DNA of 64,000 nt from Sipunculus nudus. Its lineage: Eukaryota > Annelida > Sipuncula > Golfingiida > Sipunculidae. Of this stretch, positions 11,350 to 23,784 are shown piece after piece. The notes beneath the pieces are model-generated. The model saw only the letters and a program-made list of their open reading frames with translations. It was not told the DNA's origin and did not search any database. The stretch's first letter is position 1. Each line of letters begins with the position of its first letter. Made by a program: the position numbers and the translations under genes. The DNA is taken from positions 248,001 to 312,000 of the forward strand of contig CM049307.1 of NCBI GenBank assembly GCA_026874595.1, read 5' to 3'.

Positions 11350-12928
11350 ACAGCTACACAACTCACAACGCAAAAACCAGATGAACTCCTGATTAAAAGT
11401 GTAAAACAACAAAGTGCCGGCATCTTTAGTCTGTCAGCTCCTGCGGACAGGGCAGCATCAAGATCATCATCATCACCTTTCATCACCACGCTTAAAGAGC
11501 CCACAGCAAGGAGTCCTGACCCCTACCCCCTGGAGGTGCTCGAGGAGCGAAACTTCACTTGCCTTGCCTTGAGACCCAGCAGGGGACCCTTTAATCTGGC
11601 TGTAATCTGTCACACAGCACTTTGCCCTGTCAGGCTTGCAGTGTGCTTAGCCAGTGGTCAGCCAAAGGAACGTTATCAATTGTGATCCTTCTGCGAGTGG
11701 TCAAGTCCCCTTGTATTTATTTCACTAATATCAAAATATCTTCAGGTATACAGGATTTACATCCTTTGCAATTATAAAAGATGTTTCTCTTTTTTTTAAA
11801 TATATATATTTTTTAATTTGCAAAACAATACATATATGAAAACAACATGTGAGATATGCAAGCGGCCCCCTGCCAATACAAAAGAAAATGCTTACACAGC
11901 CATAATGTGGCATATATTGTTATGGAGAAATCTATCTGATGCCACAGACATTGAGCATAAACTTGATTGTACAGAGACATTTATTTTCTCAACTCTGTCT
12001 TAAGCAAAGGCCATAGACATAAATTAATATGTACATATTCATATTTTTTTAATCTGTCTGAAGTGATAAGAGAATTTCGACTCCATCTCTTGGCAGGTAT
12101 AACCCGCAGAATTAGTAAAAGTCCCGCTTTATAATAATATACAAGTACATGAGTTGAGTGATTTTGCTGAATGCCTGTTGATATGTATTTATAGATTTCA
12201 TTCCCCCCCCCCTATTTGAACATATGGATATGTATATGTTTCATATACAGTTTTTTTTATATTTGAATAAAGGAATATAAGGTTTAATATGATTCCTATA
12301 ATTTATATCGGACTACTGCATGAGTTGTATACATGGAAGTTCAGGTATATTGTATGTATATATTGGATATACACATACATACATACATATATATATATAT
12401 GACAAGGATTCTTGAGAAATCATATTTTGGCAAGATTGCACATGAATGGTATGGATAATGTTAGGGTTCAGCAATTATTGTTCTTTTATCAAAAAATATC
12501 TATGAATAGTTTTAACATTCAGATTTATTAATGGTGTATATTTGTATTAACAAAGAAAGTTTACAAATAAAAATACTGAATATTGTATTTGTATATTTCC
12601 CTTAAACACCTTTGACTGATTTATCACTTATACACGATATAACCTTCCCTTAAAACAATCACACTGTCTGTGGAATATTGCAGTCTCTCTTAGGATGATC
12701 ACTTACAGAGTTTCCTATAAAGAGTCTCATAGAATACATTTTTATATATTGAAATCTGATAAGAAAACACAATTCAGTAGATAAATAATTAAATATAACT
12801 ATAAAATATTATATATTTATTTATATTTTATAAATACATATTTATAATAAATATATTATATTAAATGTTCCACAGGTTGGTTACAGGACATATAAATTCT
12901 GTGATTTCTATGGTAAAAGATAATATAT
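11350..12928. other. Retroelement 3' flank and AT-rich noncoding DNA
   Basis: No supported exon. A 13-mer, GAGACCCAGCAGG, occurs at about 9886 and again at about 11572, on both sides of the zinc-knuckle relic, but it is too short to call terminal repeats. From about 11700 the sequence is strongly AT-rich, with (CATA)n/(TA)n at about 12371-12402. A 12838-12915 segment is repeated at 15855-15935. Confidence 0.5.
12838..12915 (+). repeat. Direct repeat flanking the 2.9-kb transposon, left copy
   Basis: It shares an AT-rich run followed by CAGGTTGGTTACAGG, 'atataaattctgtga' and 'aaagataa' with the right copy at 15855-15935. The duplicated stretch is far too long for a target-site duplication, so the transposon probably landed between two pre-existing copies. 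Confidence 0.6.
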
Positions 12929-14127
12929 AGGAAGTGGCTAAACAGCCATTAGGGTGCTGGCAGTTTAGTCCGCAGGCTAAACAGCCGGAATGGAATAATG
13001 ACCTTGCTGGCAGTCCTGACCACTGGCTGAACTGCTAGCAAATGAATGTAACATTGTATACTCTATTTCAGTGTGATACTGTGTACTTTCCATCAATATT
13101 TTGAAAATGAGCTGACAATAAAGTACTGACTTACCAAATTAGATATTTTGATAGTCTTTTTGTAAGAATGCCATTTGGTGTGGATATTTTTTTGCATCAT
13201 CTCACAACACAATAGCTAGGCTCAACAGCTTTAATTAAGTGTGGTGTAAGATTGTTTGATTATACCTTTGATCAAGTAATAAGTTGATCCTTTGGCCAAA
13301 TATATGACATATCCTGAGTTGTTTTTTTTCACACACTATTAATTGTTTGCTCATAAGCACACTAGTGTATAAACTATTATCAGTCTCTGGACACACATTC
13401 ACATTTCTGGTACATTTTATCACAAAATCTATTAACTATCCTGTTAATATTACATTTTTTTATCAGAAATTTTACATAAATCTACCCTGTAAATATCACA
13501 AATGTGCACTTTTAATACCTACTCATTAGTACTCAACATACCTATTACATACTAGCTGATAAACCCAGTATATCGGGCTTATTATCCGGGTTGGGGAGAT
13601 ATATTAAACTGAGATGTGGAATGTTGCCTCATTTTTTATTCTACAAGTTAACAGAAAATATAGGTTTTCAGTGGGAAAATCTCTCAATAAGATGTGTATA
13701 AATATTTTTTCACATTAATTTTGTGGGGCTGTCCTTGTGGCAAGAAATTTATACCCTGGTATGTTTACCTTGAAGACCTGATCAGTGATGATGTTTACAT
13801 TGCGAACCAGAATGAGACGTGGGGGCATCCAGGTTTTCAATGATATTTGTAGACTGGCCCAGTCAATGAAATGGCCCTGACTGTGTCGCACTTAGTGTCG
13901 GTACTGCTACCACGCGGCAACTAACATAACTAATTACTTCTCTCTGACCCTCTTATTTCACCGACTGGTAAACTTGGGCTGTTCAGGACAGTCAGCGCCA
14001 GACATCACCGCCTCGCTGAACTAAGGTCTATCCTAGTGACGTAAGGAGTAATTATAGTGGTCTTTCCCAGAATCTTTTTAAAAAACAACATGGTTAATTC
14101 AGTAACCGCCTATTGTGGGCTTCCAAC

Positions 14128-14184
14128 TTGCTATATATATATTTTTTATATATGTATATAATATATATATATATATATATATAT
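14128..14184. repeat. (AT)n microsatellite
   Basis: Nearly pure alternating A/T of about 50 bp inside the 2.9-kb transposon. Confidence 0.9.
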
Positions 14185-15044
14185 TACCATTTAGTCTTAA
14201 TATGGTTAGGCCGGTCCTCGGCTATTTGAATACGGCAAAATTTTTAACACTATATATAACCCTCAGCCTCAGCGAGTCAGTGTGTCACCGTTAATCAGAC
14301 CGTCGCTTATCGCAGCAGGCTGGTTTTGAAGTGTGTCTCTAGCTCAGCCAATCAGCGTGAGATATTCAGTTCAACACGCGACGAGCATCAAACTGTAATT
14401 CATGTACTGGCTGACTGAAACGATCACGACGTTCAGCGTGTTGGCAACTTAACAGTGACAAGACCTTCAAGTGCAACTTGAACACTAACAAATACACAGT
14501 ACAAAATCGATGTGACATTGTCCACAATGCACTTAAAATTTGGCCCATGGACCGTATGTTCGAACAGCAGAGATATATCATAGGACGTGAAGATCTATGG
14601 ACTTTCTGAAAACATGATTTCAGAGCGAATGTTACCAAGCAGGTTGAGCTGTCTGTTGCCAATGGGACCGCTGTTAGCGTCTCCATAGCAACGATGCCAT
14701 TCACAGTAGACGTGATGGCCTGATATGCAAATGTGATGGAATCGTCAGGAGCCTTGTGATGCCGTAATATGCAAATATCAGGGATTCACCATATGGACTT
14801 TACAGGGCTTTAGTGATGAGCTAGAACTGAGGTACGTCGCGTCTTACTCTATAGGTACCAGGAATCACGTTTCATTTGAAGCATTTTAGCAGTAAACATC
14901 AGTACACTAAAGCCCAGGCAGGCTATGATATTTGACTTTACTCTATCGTTGGATGTATAAAGATTTGGTTGATGTGAGGAACACATGAAAGATTACTTAA
15001 AAGTAAGTTGCAAGGAAACTGTTCCTGAAGAAAGGAACAGAAAT

Positions 15045-15140
15045 ATGCATACCTCATAAGTAGTAGAAGGGGACCTAATAGGACTCCATGCATGAACTCC
15101 ATGGGTTCGTATCCCATTTTCAGCCACTGCAACCTTTTTT
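15045..15140 (+). repeat. Possible tRNA-derived fragment
   Basis: ATGGGTTCGTATCCCAT forms a perfect 5-bp stem with a 7-nt loop like a tRNA T-arm and holds a B-box-like GGTTCGTATCC. It is followed by TTTTCAGCCA and a T-run. No matching acceptor 5' strand or D-arm was found, so this is a fragment or SINE head rather than a functional tRNA. Confidence 0.3.
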
Positions 15141-15854
15141 TTCATCGTATCAGACAAATGTTGAGGCCTGAAACCTCCAACACCACTCCACCCCAACCCA
15201 CCCCACGTCTGTTCCCGAAATAGGGATATGAATTAGGTTTTGTCATTAATCCTCCTGGGTTGAACTCTCCATTTCATAAAGCGAGAAACGTGTTTTGCTC
15301 TTTTACTGACCACACATGTGGGTGAGAGCCCCGTTCAAATGTAAGGCCCGACAGGCTCAAATCCCTCGGAGAAAGCAAGCGTTATTCATATGAACAATAG
15401 TAGTGTTTGAGGTTGAGTGACCACTATGCACACATTCCGGTCATTGCCGAAGGCAGTTCGGCTGTGCTCAGTCTAACCTCCGTGAAAGTCAGTAAAAATG
15501 GAAAAATCATTAAAATTATATGTACATTAAAAATTATTTATTCTCATATTGCCTATGTCACTGCGGGGATAATAACCTTTAAAATGAGGTAGGGTACACT
15601 ATTGTACACAACGCAGTTTTCAAGTAGAGAACATTGCGAACAGACGTGAACAGAATTCCTTATATAAGTATTAGATAGACCAGTCAGGACTATATTGTTA
15701 GCTCATTGTTCAAATAATAATTGAAAGTACAAATTATAACACTGTAATAGATCATTCATTAATTTGCCGGCAATTCAGCCAGTGGACTTAACTGCCGGCT
15801 GTTTAGCCACTGCCTAATATATAATTAATATATAAAATAGATAATGTATAAAAT

Positions 15855-15935
15855 TATATTTGATAAATAAATTATACTAAATATACCTCAGGTTGGTTAC
15901 AGGGAATATAGATTCTGTGACACTTGTGAAAGATA
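15855..15935 (+). repeat. Direct repeat flanking the 2.9-kb transposon, right copy
   Basis: Counterpart of 12838-12915, with CAGGTTGGTTACAGG, 'gattctgtga' and 'gaaagataa' in the same order. Confidence 0.6.
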
Positions 15936-16696
15936 ACGCCCGGTTTAATCTAATCGCTACCATGGAATTTACTCACTTAAAGCCCTCCCCCCCCCCCCCC
16001 CAGCATGAAGCAGGTCCCTTTCTGTGACTAAGTGCAGATACCCTGGTTGATCTTGAGTACGCTGAAGTGTGACTAATCACATGGGATTGGCCATAGTATA
16101 ATCACTCCAATAAGGATATCAGTTTCTGTATGATTTAAGAATGTCACATGAACATTTAAGCCACTTGCCTTATAAACATGGATCACATGGCCTCCAAACT
16201 GAAAGTGAAAATAGGATCAAATCATGTCCTATGTGCTAGCTCAAAATACCTATTGACATTCTGATGGACCAAAAGGGGGGGGGGGGGTGGGCGATAATAG
16301 AGTATCACCTAAACATACTGAATTTATTTCCTGATAGTCGCCATCCCAGCAGGAATCAGATATTTCTCAAACACCTAAGTCAGCAGAATATCTTATAGTA
16401 ATGCAGCACTGATAAAGCTCGCATATGGTACACTAACATCAAAGGTTCCAGTCAACGGTCTCTTTCTTGACGTTCCTCAGTGACACCGGAAGTTGGCAAT
16501 AACAAATTAATCTCAGACTTGAAGTCCTTCTTTCCCCATTTCTCAATATAATTGCATTATTTGTAAATTTCCTTAGCCATTTATGTTTGAGATATATATT
16601 TTTGAAAAGAATCCATAGTGAATCTGGTTGATATTAATGGCCATTTATAAATAAATATATGACGAGACTAGACATTTCCATGGGAACAGCGGCAAT
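15936..16696. other. Noncoding region upstream of the unidentified exon
   Basis: Single-copy-looking sequence with a poly(C) run at about 15987-16001 and a poly(G) run at about 16277-16289. It should include the promoter and 5' UTR of the exon at 16697. No TATA-type motif could be placed with confidence. Confidence 0.4.
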
Positions 16697-16792
16697 ATGG
16701 CGAGCATCATAGGAGATGATGATTCTCTGCTGGAATCACAGAGGACATCTCTGTTAGATGTTGTTGAGGATAAAAACAGGAGTCTAAGCAAG
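16697..16792 (+). CDS. Unidentified gene, first coding exon
   Basis: An ATG in a good context (A at -3, G at +4) opens 32 codons: MASIIGDDDSLLESQRTSLL followed by DVVEDKNRSLSK. The exon ends at AAG|GTTAGA, a plausible 5' splice site, in phase 0. The composition (acidic start, then a heptad-like run of Leu/Val) looks like an amphipathic helix or the start of a coiled coil, unlike the noise frames around it. I do not recognise the family. The continuation must lie to the right, but I could not place a second exon. Intron 1 is invaded within 130 bp by an inverted-repeat element, and the larger transposon at 18406-22523 follows. It could be a chance frame; the start context, donor and exact phase argue otherwise. 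Confidence 0.45.
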
Positions 16793-16913
16793 GTTAGATA
16801 AAGAAAATAACTGAAGTGTGAAAAAGTAGTGTAAAATGTGAATGACTTGACGTGTGTAACAGTTACACATGCCCCATATACCACTGAAACACTGTCCAGA
16901 ATAAATCTAAAGT

Positions 16914-18397
16914 AAGGGGGGGTAATATCGGACACTTTTGGCTTCGTCTGCTAACCATTCCATGACTAATCAAAACAACGCCGGTTTCCGGGTAGCATTT
17001 CAAACCTCACGAACAGGAGATCTTTTTAAGACTAAACACGTAGAGGTCAAGCGCCCTCCAGTACAAAAAATTTGCAAGAGACAACGCGGAGGTTCACCTG
17101 GGTAATATCGAACACCACCTGGGTAATATCGGACACCAGGCTAAACGGCGATAATTTGCGCAGGGGTTGACAATTATATCATGGAAAACTCACGTTGACA
17201 GCTGGCACAGACGCAATAACAAGCTCAAAACGTATTGTTTTATGGGAAAACATTGTCAAATCTTTCATTTGATCAGTTTTTCTACCGATGGTAACCTGTG
17301 GATTAGCCGTGTTTGTGGGTTTATTCTATGGACCTTACTGCCAGATCGTGACTGGCAAAGTGCCAGACGATTTGTCACAGAAAGGCAGTTCTCACAGATC
17401 GCGGAAATTTGCAAACTAAAATGTTTTAAGCTGTTTTTTTTGTATAAAATATCAATAATTACTAACACCCTAGATTAAATGCAGATAAAATATGTCCCAG
17501 TCTAAAATCAATAATACCTTTATTTCTGGTAATTCTAAAATACATTGAAGACTTCTGTTACGGTATGAGTCTGATGCATGCAAAATGCCGGAACTTAGTT
17601 TTACCCTATATGAATATACAGTGATAATTTAAATGCAAAAATCCAAATTAACATTATTATATGCAAACATAATAATATACAAGTATAACATTTTAATATT
17701 TGCATTTTTTTAGTAAAATGTTCAGTTATAAAAGTTGCATCCAAGCAACTTTAAATGCCGATATATATAGCAAATATGTGACATTATTACCCAGTGTAAT
17801 ATGAACTTATATACAGTCGTTCTGCTATAAAAATAACTCCAGATATTATAACAATTAATCATCTTTGCTTGAGCGGCAATGTGTCGTTGTTTATCCTTCA
17901 AAGAGCCCCTTATAATGATTGCCATTTTCCATGGTACCGTGTGTCCGATATTACCCAGGTTCCTTTTTTTGCCACCCGGGTAATATCGGACACTTAACAA
18001 ATTACAGTAAATTTTAAAATATCTTTGTTTTAAATCAAGCAAAATGCCACATATGAAAAATAAACAGTCTGACTGTGATATAAACTGGTCAACAGGTCAT
18101 GACATCGCTTCTGACTGTCAAAACTTGACCTAGTTTTTGGGTCACGCCGATCAAGTGTGTCGTGCCTGAACTTTCCAGGACGGCTGAGACCGGTCATTGG
18201 TTCTGTGGAAGCCATGTTAAACCAATAAAAAATGACCTTTTATTTAATTTTTGGCTGTATTTAACGGAAGTTGTAAACAAAACAAATCATAAACTTTAAC
18301 TTGTCACATGCTGTCGGTCAGGATTACCAAAACTGACCATTTCCTGAGGATTTATAGGCAAGTGTCCGATATTACCCGGGTGTCCGATATTTTCCGG
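16914..18397. mobile_element. Element with repeated GGGTAATATCGGACAC boxes
   Basis: GGGTAATATCGGACAC or a one-base variant occurs in plus orientation near 16920, 17101, 17120 and 17978, and inverted near 17941, 18362 and 18381. The outermost boxes point towards each other, which gives a roughly 1.5-kb inverted-repeat structure with subterminal copies inside. No transposase frame is present. The boxes resemble subterminal transposase-binding repeats, but this is inference. Confidence 0.6.
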
Positions 18398-20678
18398 GTT
18401 TACTCTATAGTCCGTTCCACCAACCGTGAAACACTGTTTTTTCACGTTAATTTTCTACCTTGATGATATAATCTGTGTTCATAGCCATACGGTGAATGCC
18501 TAGAAAACGACCTAATTTTATATGAAGTCAGTGATAATGTATTAAAAACAACTTACATCACGACGCTGAGGTGTTGTTTAGTTTATGTAAGAAGTGCATA
18601 GCTAACTTGGCCAAACTGAACGGCGTTGTATGTGAAATCTTTGCCGTCATAATGGAATGACGTAACCATGACGTCACGTTCATCGCGTGAATTTCCTGAA
18701 TACACGTTATGAAGAGGTCAGCAGGTGTCAGTCACCGTGTTCAGTAGACCCAGCTAGGCTCCAATATCTTACCGTATTTATGTGTGTATAAGACGACCCC
18801 ATGTATAAGACGACCCCCCAATGTTGAGCCTCAAATTTTGGTTCAAATTATTTTTCAGCATCTTAAGTTGGAGCTGCCAGCTACTGAGGATCACTTTGTT
18901 AGCATAATGATCACTTTAACACTGATGATTGAAATGAGATTTTATAATTTTTTATTCTTAAAATGGTCAGTGGTATATTTTTTTATGATGCTACAAGTGA
19001 AAATAGGAAAGTAACATAGAAAGGTATTATGCTACAATTCAAATTAATTTCATAAGAGACATCAAAGGGTCAATTTTAGGGCCCAAGTATAGGTTATAAA
19101 TTATTATCAAGGAGATGGCACCCACTAAGAATTAACATATCAAGAGAATGTGCATTACAGGGCATTGACACCTTCCTCTTTAAAAAAGAAATTTATTTCA
19201 AAGAAATGTCAGTCTTCTGCATAATTTGAGGCAGATCACCCCAAACACCCACTGCATATCAGCGTCCACATCCACAAGTGGCTTACGGTAGACAAGTGAC
19301 AGCGCACGAAACCAAGGCTTCCCCATTTATTATTCCGTGTTTTAATCTTAAATTATTGAAAATTACATTTTCCTGGCCTGTCCACAACCATATCACAGTC
19401 ACCAAGTTTTCCCACAAAATATATCACGTTTGCATAAACGACGTCCGTCAGGTTCGAATTTATTTCGTTGTACCAGTGAGGTAATGACCCAGTAGGACTT
19501 TCAGGAACTACGTTATTTTACGACATTTAACTGTGTGCAAGTTCAATGCTACCTTGTAGAAACTAGGAAATTGTGAGGAAATTCGTCATATTTATATCCC
19601 GCGGAAACTCGGGTTCCTTTCTTGAATTTTGTTGACCAGTTATAATACATTCATTTCTTGACGTAGTCCAATAATACAAGCTTGATAAACATTGAATTTC
19701 GCGTCACCTGAGGAAAGGCCGCTTCATATTTATAATTATACGCACCACTGGTTGTCTTGTAATCAAAGTGCCATGTGCGAGTCTCCGTGTTTGTCAGTGT
19801 GCAAGCCAGCTGACAGCGTCCGCATTCACTGGACTCGTGAACATTTTATGCGGTAAATACGGCACCATATGAAAAAAATCATCCTTGTATTAAAATACAT
19901 ATTACGTGCTACTGGATGGCATTAGCAAGTTTCCAGCATCCCTTGCGCGAGCGCTGTACTCTCGGATCTTGAGTACATGGGCAAGCCCCGCAAGCTGATA
20001 GCGGTATCACTCAACATAAATGGCATAATTATCCAAAACTGACGCAATTTATATTGCTTATTTTTATCCACGTATCATATGTGTCTGAAGAACTTTATTC
20101 ATCATTGTTACCAGAGCCTGAGGTAAATCCACTTTAAACCAATGTGTTTTGCACTACCGGGAATCCTGTTCTAAGATACACTTATGTATTTTGTGAACTT
20201 GTAATACGTGTACGCAGGAAGTACCCTGTCATAGTAGGCAATATAGGCATCATGGCTCCATGGCAGCACAAACTGTGGGTAACAAAGCAAGGATTGCAAA
20301 TTAAGAAAATGAAAAGCTACCGTCCGTTTAATAGTCATGGTATTGAATTCACGAAATGAATTGTGATTTTATCATTAATACTCCATTTGTTTATCAACAA
20401 AATTCAAAAGAACTGGTACATTTACAATATATCAATGTGTCAAACCCCTTTTTCAAATATTGGACTGCTCTAGCCAAGCTGAAATGTTGTCCCATGAGGT
20501 TCGATCATTTGTTTATACATCGCCAATACTTTTCCTGTCATTGTGACCATGTATAAAATTGGGTTGATGCATCTTCACCCATTGTTTTATGGAAATGTTA
20601 CTACTTTTCCTCCCAGTAAAGCTTGGTGAACAGGATATGGTGAAACATGTTTCGTTGGTTTATACAGAATGAGGATGC

Positions 20679-21591
20679 TGGGCTTTAGGGTTGGGACAGT
20701 TACCGGTATACGGTATTATCACAATATCTGACAGCTACGGTTATCATACCGTCAACTTTCCCATTATCGCGATACCACGATATCATTTTGTGTTCACAAT
20801 TTTAGTTCACAAGCAAGCCCTTGAGGTTCAAAATAAATTTATTTCAAAGAATCACATTTATTTTTATAAACCACATGTATTTGAATACACGCGTGTGGGT
20901 GGAACAGTGTGCTTACAGACTTCAGGATTAGTCGGAAATGTCCGCATGTAGGTGGAAAAGTGTGCTTACAGACTTCCGGATTAGTCGGAAATGTCCGGAA
21001 GTAGCAGGATGAGAGAGGACAAAAGCTTGAGAATTCCAGGAGAAAATAACATTAGAATTGAAGAGCAATAATTACACATATTTATGCTTTTATTACATGG
21101 AACGAAAATGTCAACATAAAAGTGTCACAACTGAATCGAACATTCCATACGGGTTGCATATTTTGCCATAAAAAATTAGGATGGTATATTTAGCCATGAT
21201 TGGTATGACACGCTCTCCGAAAATTCGCCGGGATTCTCCGGCTCTTATGTAGCTATAGGAAACTGATGGAAAGTTCTGACAAGCGTGATTCGACGATGGG
21301 GGCAGGACTTCCCGCGCCTCAAGCTTGCACACCTGCAGGACCTTCATGGAACTTACATCACTTAATGAGTCATTCTGTGGTACTGGCACAATTGGTATAA
21401 ATGATATTAATACTTAACCCCTTGTATAAAGTCAAGACTTTAAAGGTGGTTGTTATAAATATCATTATTGATGGCTTATTAATGCCATTATATATAATTA
21501 AATATATCGAGATATCACGGTATATCGCTATAAAATTTGAATAATTATCATGATATCAAAAACCCGTATCGTCCCAACACTACTGGGCTTT
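20679..21591. mobile_element. hAT-like non-autonomous element with 8-bp target duplication
   Basis: Flanked by TGGGCTTT on both sides (20679-20686 and 21584-21591), the 8-bp target-site length of hAT transposons. The ends carry GTTGGGAC in inverted orientation (AGGGTTGGGAC at left, GTCCCAACACTA at right). They are followed by subterminal 'gatatc/ccgtatc' palindromic boxes. The interior holds an imperfect 53-bp tandem duplication (about 20897 and 20950, 'gtgtgcttacagactt'). No transposase is present. Confidence 0.75.
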
Positions 21592-21893
21592 ATTTTAACC
21601 ACTTCATAGTTTCATCAATGCTGTTCAACTGCATACATATATAGATGTGCGGAGCTTGACATTGACATTGGGTTGAATGGACTGTGTGACCTCTGCTCAG
21701 ACAGCCGCCAGTGATACATTGTAAAAGGTGATGCTGCGTGGGGACGTGCCCGGAGAATATTTATAGGGCACACGTGTACGTGTACCCAAGTTTTGCCGTT
21801 TTAACCATTAATATTGTGAATGTTATAAACACTGCTTGTAATCAATGATAAGGTCATAAGAATAGTAATCTTCCATCAATATTTAAATTATGG

Positions 21894-21912
21894 GTGGTGG
21901 TGGTGGTGGTGG
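21894..21912 (+). repeat. (GGT)n microsatellite
   Basis: A short run of GGT triplets. Confidence 0.85.
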
Positions 21913-22523
21913 AAATAACACTTGAATGGTGTCACTGTTATAAGCACATTCAGGTGATACATGGTTGTTTTATGATGAATACCGACGTACACTTTTTAAC
22001 TATTTAAGCTGAGATGTTTCAGTTATTGTTGATGTAAATGTATCAGGTTTTTTTTTCAAACTTAAAAGAATCTCCTATGACTCTTAAACAGCATATCGAA
22101 GGGAGAGAGCAGGGGTGCCATTCATCATTCATGTACAATCATATGATATAACAGGGGCTACATACATGCATGTATTAATAATAGTAACGTGCTAGCTGCT
22201 ATTATTGTCTGACCACCTCACATCGCCAAACAGCGGGATTCTATCTCCTGCAATATGGAACACCGCTTATGACGTCACGCGCGTGCGAGGCAGAATCTTG
22301 TCAGTTGACCATGCACAAAATGTCGTAAACAGCCCACGAGTTTCTCCTGGATTTTGATTTTTGTTCATTACAGGCTATTCATCTCGGGTATGTAGTATTT
22401 TTCCTATCAGAAAATTAGGTCACGTTCTCAATTACCTCTGTACCAAAAATCTTTGTTCGTTTTTAATTCTTTTAAAAATGATCGAGAAAAAACAGTGTTT
22501 CACGGTTGGTGGAACGGACTATA

Positions 22524-23080
22524 AAAGTTATGGTACTACTATAGAACGCAGCCAACAACTATAGGATATGCATGAAGTCATACTGCTGCTTGCACCTTAA
22601 TTTTACAACTTATTTTTATCTTCCACTTGCACTCTCCTATATTACATAAATCCTAAACATAACGTCCGTCAATATACACTGAGTCATAATCTTGTTATTA
22701 TAGTCTGTTCCATCTGATTTTTAACGATTATCTCTACATAAGAAAAACTGGCAGAATTATAGAATCATGCCTACACCAGTACCTATACCCCAGGTCCCAA
22801 CTGGACAATAACAAACCTCAGTTGTGCCTTAACAAGCATGTTTCACTTCTGTAAATGCTTAGTTTCTCTTCTCTAGTCATATTTGTATCCATATATCACT
22901 TTAAAAATGGTCTTCCTTTCCTGGTATATCCATGATCACCAAGCGGGGGTGTTGGGGTGCAACCCCAAATATAAAATAAATATATATTCATTTACTACAT
23001 CATTAGTTTAGCAATTGACCGTCAGTTGGTGTTTCAATTACTCAGATTCAAATTAATCAGAACACCACAATTCAGTATCT
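22524..23080. other. Noncoding spacer
   Basis: No supported gene. Ordinary AT-rich sequence between the 4.1-kb transposon and a tRNA-like SINE head. Confidence 0.4.
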
Positions 23081-23082
23081 CA

Positions 23083-23155
23083 GCAAGTTAGCTTAGCGAG
23101 TTAGGGTGTAGTACTAGTAAGCATGAGATGGCAGGTTCAAACCCAGGTAGTGCCG
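23083..23155 (+). repeat. tRNA-like SINE head
   Basis: GTTAGCTTAGCGAGTTAGGG resembles an A box and GGTTCAAACCC a B box at tRNA-like spacing. The arms do not fold into a complete cloverleaf and there is no clean acceptor stem, so it is a SINE head or tRNA relic rather than a working tRNA. Confidence 0.5.
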
Positions 23156-23509
23156 TATAAAGTCTTCTTGAGGTTATTCAGTGGTGTGCAGTGACAGAAG
23201 TAAGAAGTGAATAAGATTGAATGAAATGAAATAGAGAGCTTGATAAGGACAGTTTTGGTATGAATTTCCATCGCTCCCCAGCCTGTAGGAAGGATTAGAA
23301 CTATAATTGCTCCGAAAAACTTGCCAAACAAAATTTGCATCAATGGCATAAGGAGGCAAAAGCGTAATTTTTGGTACCTTCCCCACTCACGATATGAATA
23401 TTATTTACTTTACGGCCCGGTTGACATATCTCATATGTATCTGTGGTTCATGGTGTCCCTAATAAGTGGCCATTGTTTATTAGTGGGACGTAGGAAAGAA
23501 GCCTCTTCC

Positions 23510-23780
23510 TGTGAAGAATTTTTTTCTGTTTTTGAGACTGTTAAGTGACAGCAATTATGTCAGTTTCTCAGCTGTGGTTTCATCCAGTGTCCTGAAACCT
23601 GGTGTGTTTATTGATTATGATTGGTTTCTTCTGTTCCTGAAGACTGGTGGTGCTACCTGTATTTTTTTTATAATATTGATGCATTTTTCCTTTATTTTGA
23701 GACTGACAGATTATATTGATACTATCAGATTCGCAACTGTGGTTTCATCTGTGACCTGTATCCCTGGTGTTTATTAGGGC
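23510..23780 (+). repeat. Fragment of tandem-core element core units
   Basis: Degenerate relatives of the 340-bp core: 'ctgaagactggtggtgctacc' followed by a T-rich run and 'ttttgagact' twice. Neither terminus is present. Confidence 0.5.
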
Positions 23781-23784
23781 CCTG

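Larger units (their letters stand above)
12929..15815. mobile_element. Inverted-repeat DNA transposon (about 2.9 kb, no transposase seen)
   Basis: The left end (AGGAAGTGGCTAAACAGCC) and the reverse complement of the right end (AGGCAGTGGCTAAACAGCC) match. About 40 more bases then align (CACTGGCTGAA, GCAAATTAATG) if a block of about 75 bp is inserted in the left arm. The AT-rich flanks share 'aatatat' on both sides, a possible 7-8-bp target duplication. No transposase-like frame is present, so it is non-autonomous or decayed. Tc1-, hAT- or other affiliation cannot be decided from this. Confidence 0.6.
18406..22523. mobile_element. 4.1-kb transposon with perfect 38-bp terminal inverted repeats
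   Basis: The first 38 bases (starting TATAGTCCGTTCCACC) are identical to the reverse complement of the last 38 (22486-22523). Beyond that the arms diverge, although both share 'gacctaatttt' a little further in. The ends fit a TA target duplication (TA|TAGTCC). The interior has no frame long enough for a transposase and contains another nested element at 20687-21583, so it is a non-autonomous or gutted copy. The perfect ends imply recent mobility or selection on the ends. Confidence 0.75.

Noticed and set aside
9886-11585. LTR pair around the zinc-knuckle relic, from a shared GAGACCCAGCAGG
   Set aside because: Only 13 bases match and the sequences on both sides differ.
14366-14704. 112-codon minus-strand frame inside the 2.9-kb transposon
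   Set aside because: No transposase motif, no recognisable domain, and composition typical of chance frames.
18772-19862. Another inverted-repeat element beginning ACCGTATTT...ATAAGACGACCCC
   Set aside because: The right-hand partner near 19850 matches only about eight bases, so the borders cannot be supported.
23083-23155. Functional tRNA gene
   Set aside because: A- and B-box-like motifs are present, but the acceptor and anticodon arms do not pair properly, so a SINE head is the better call.
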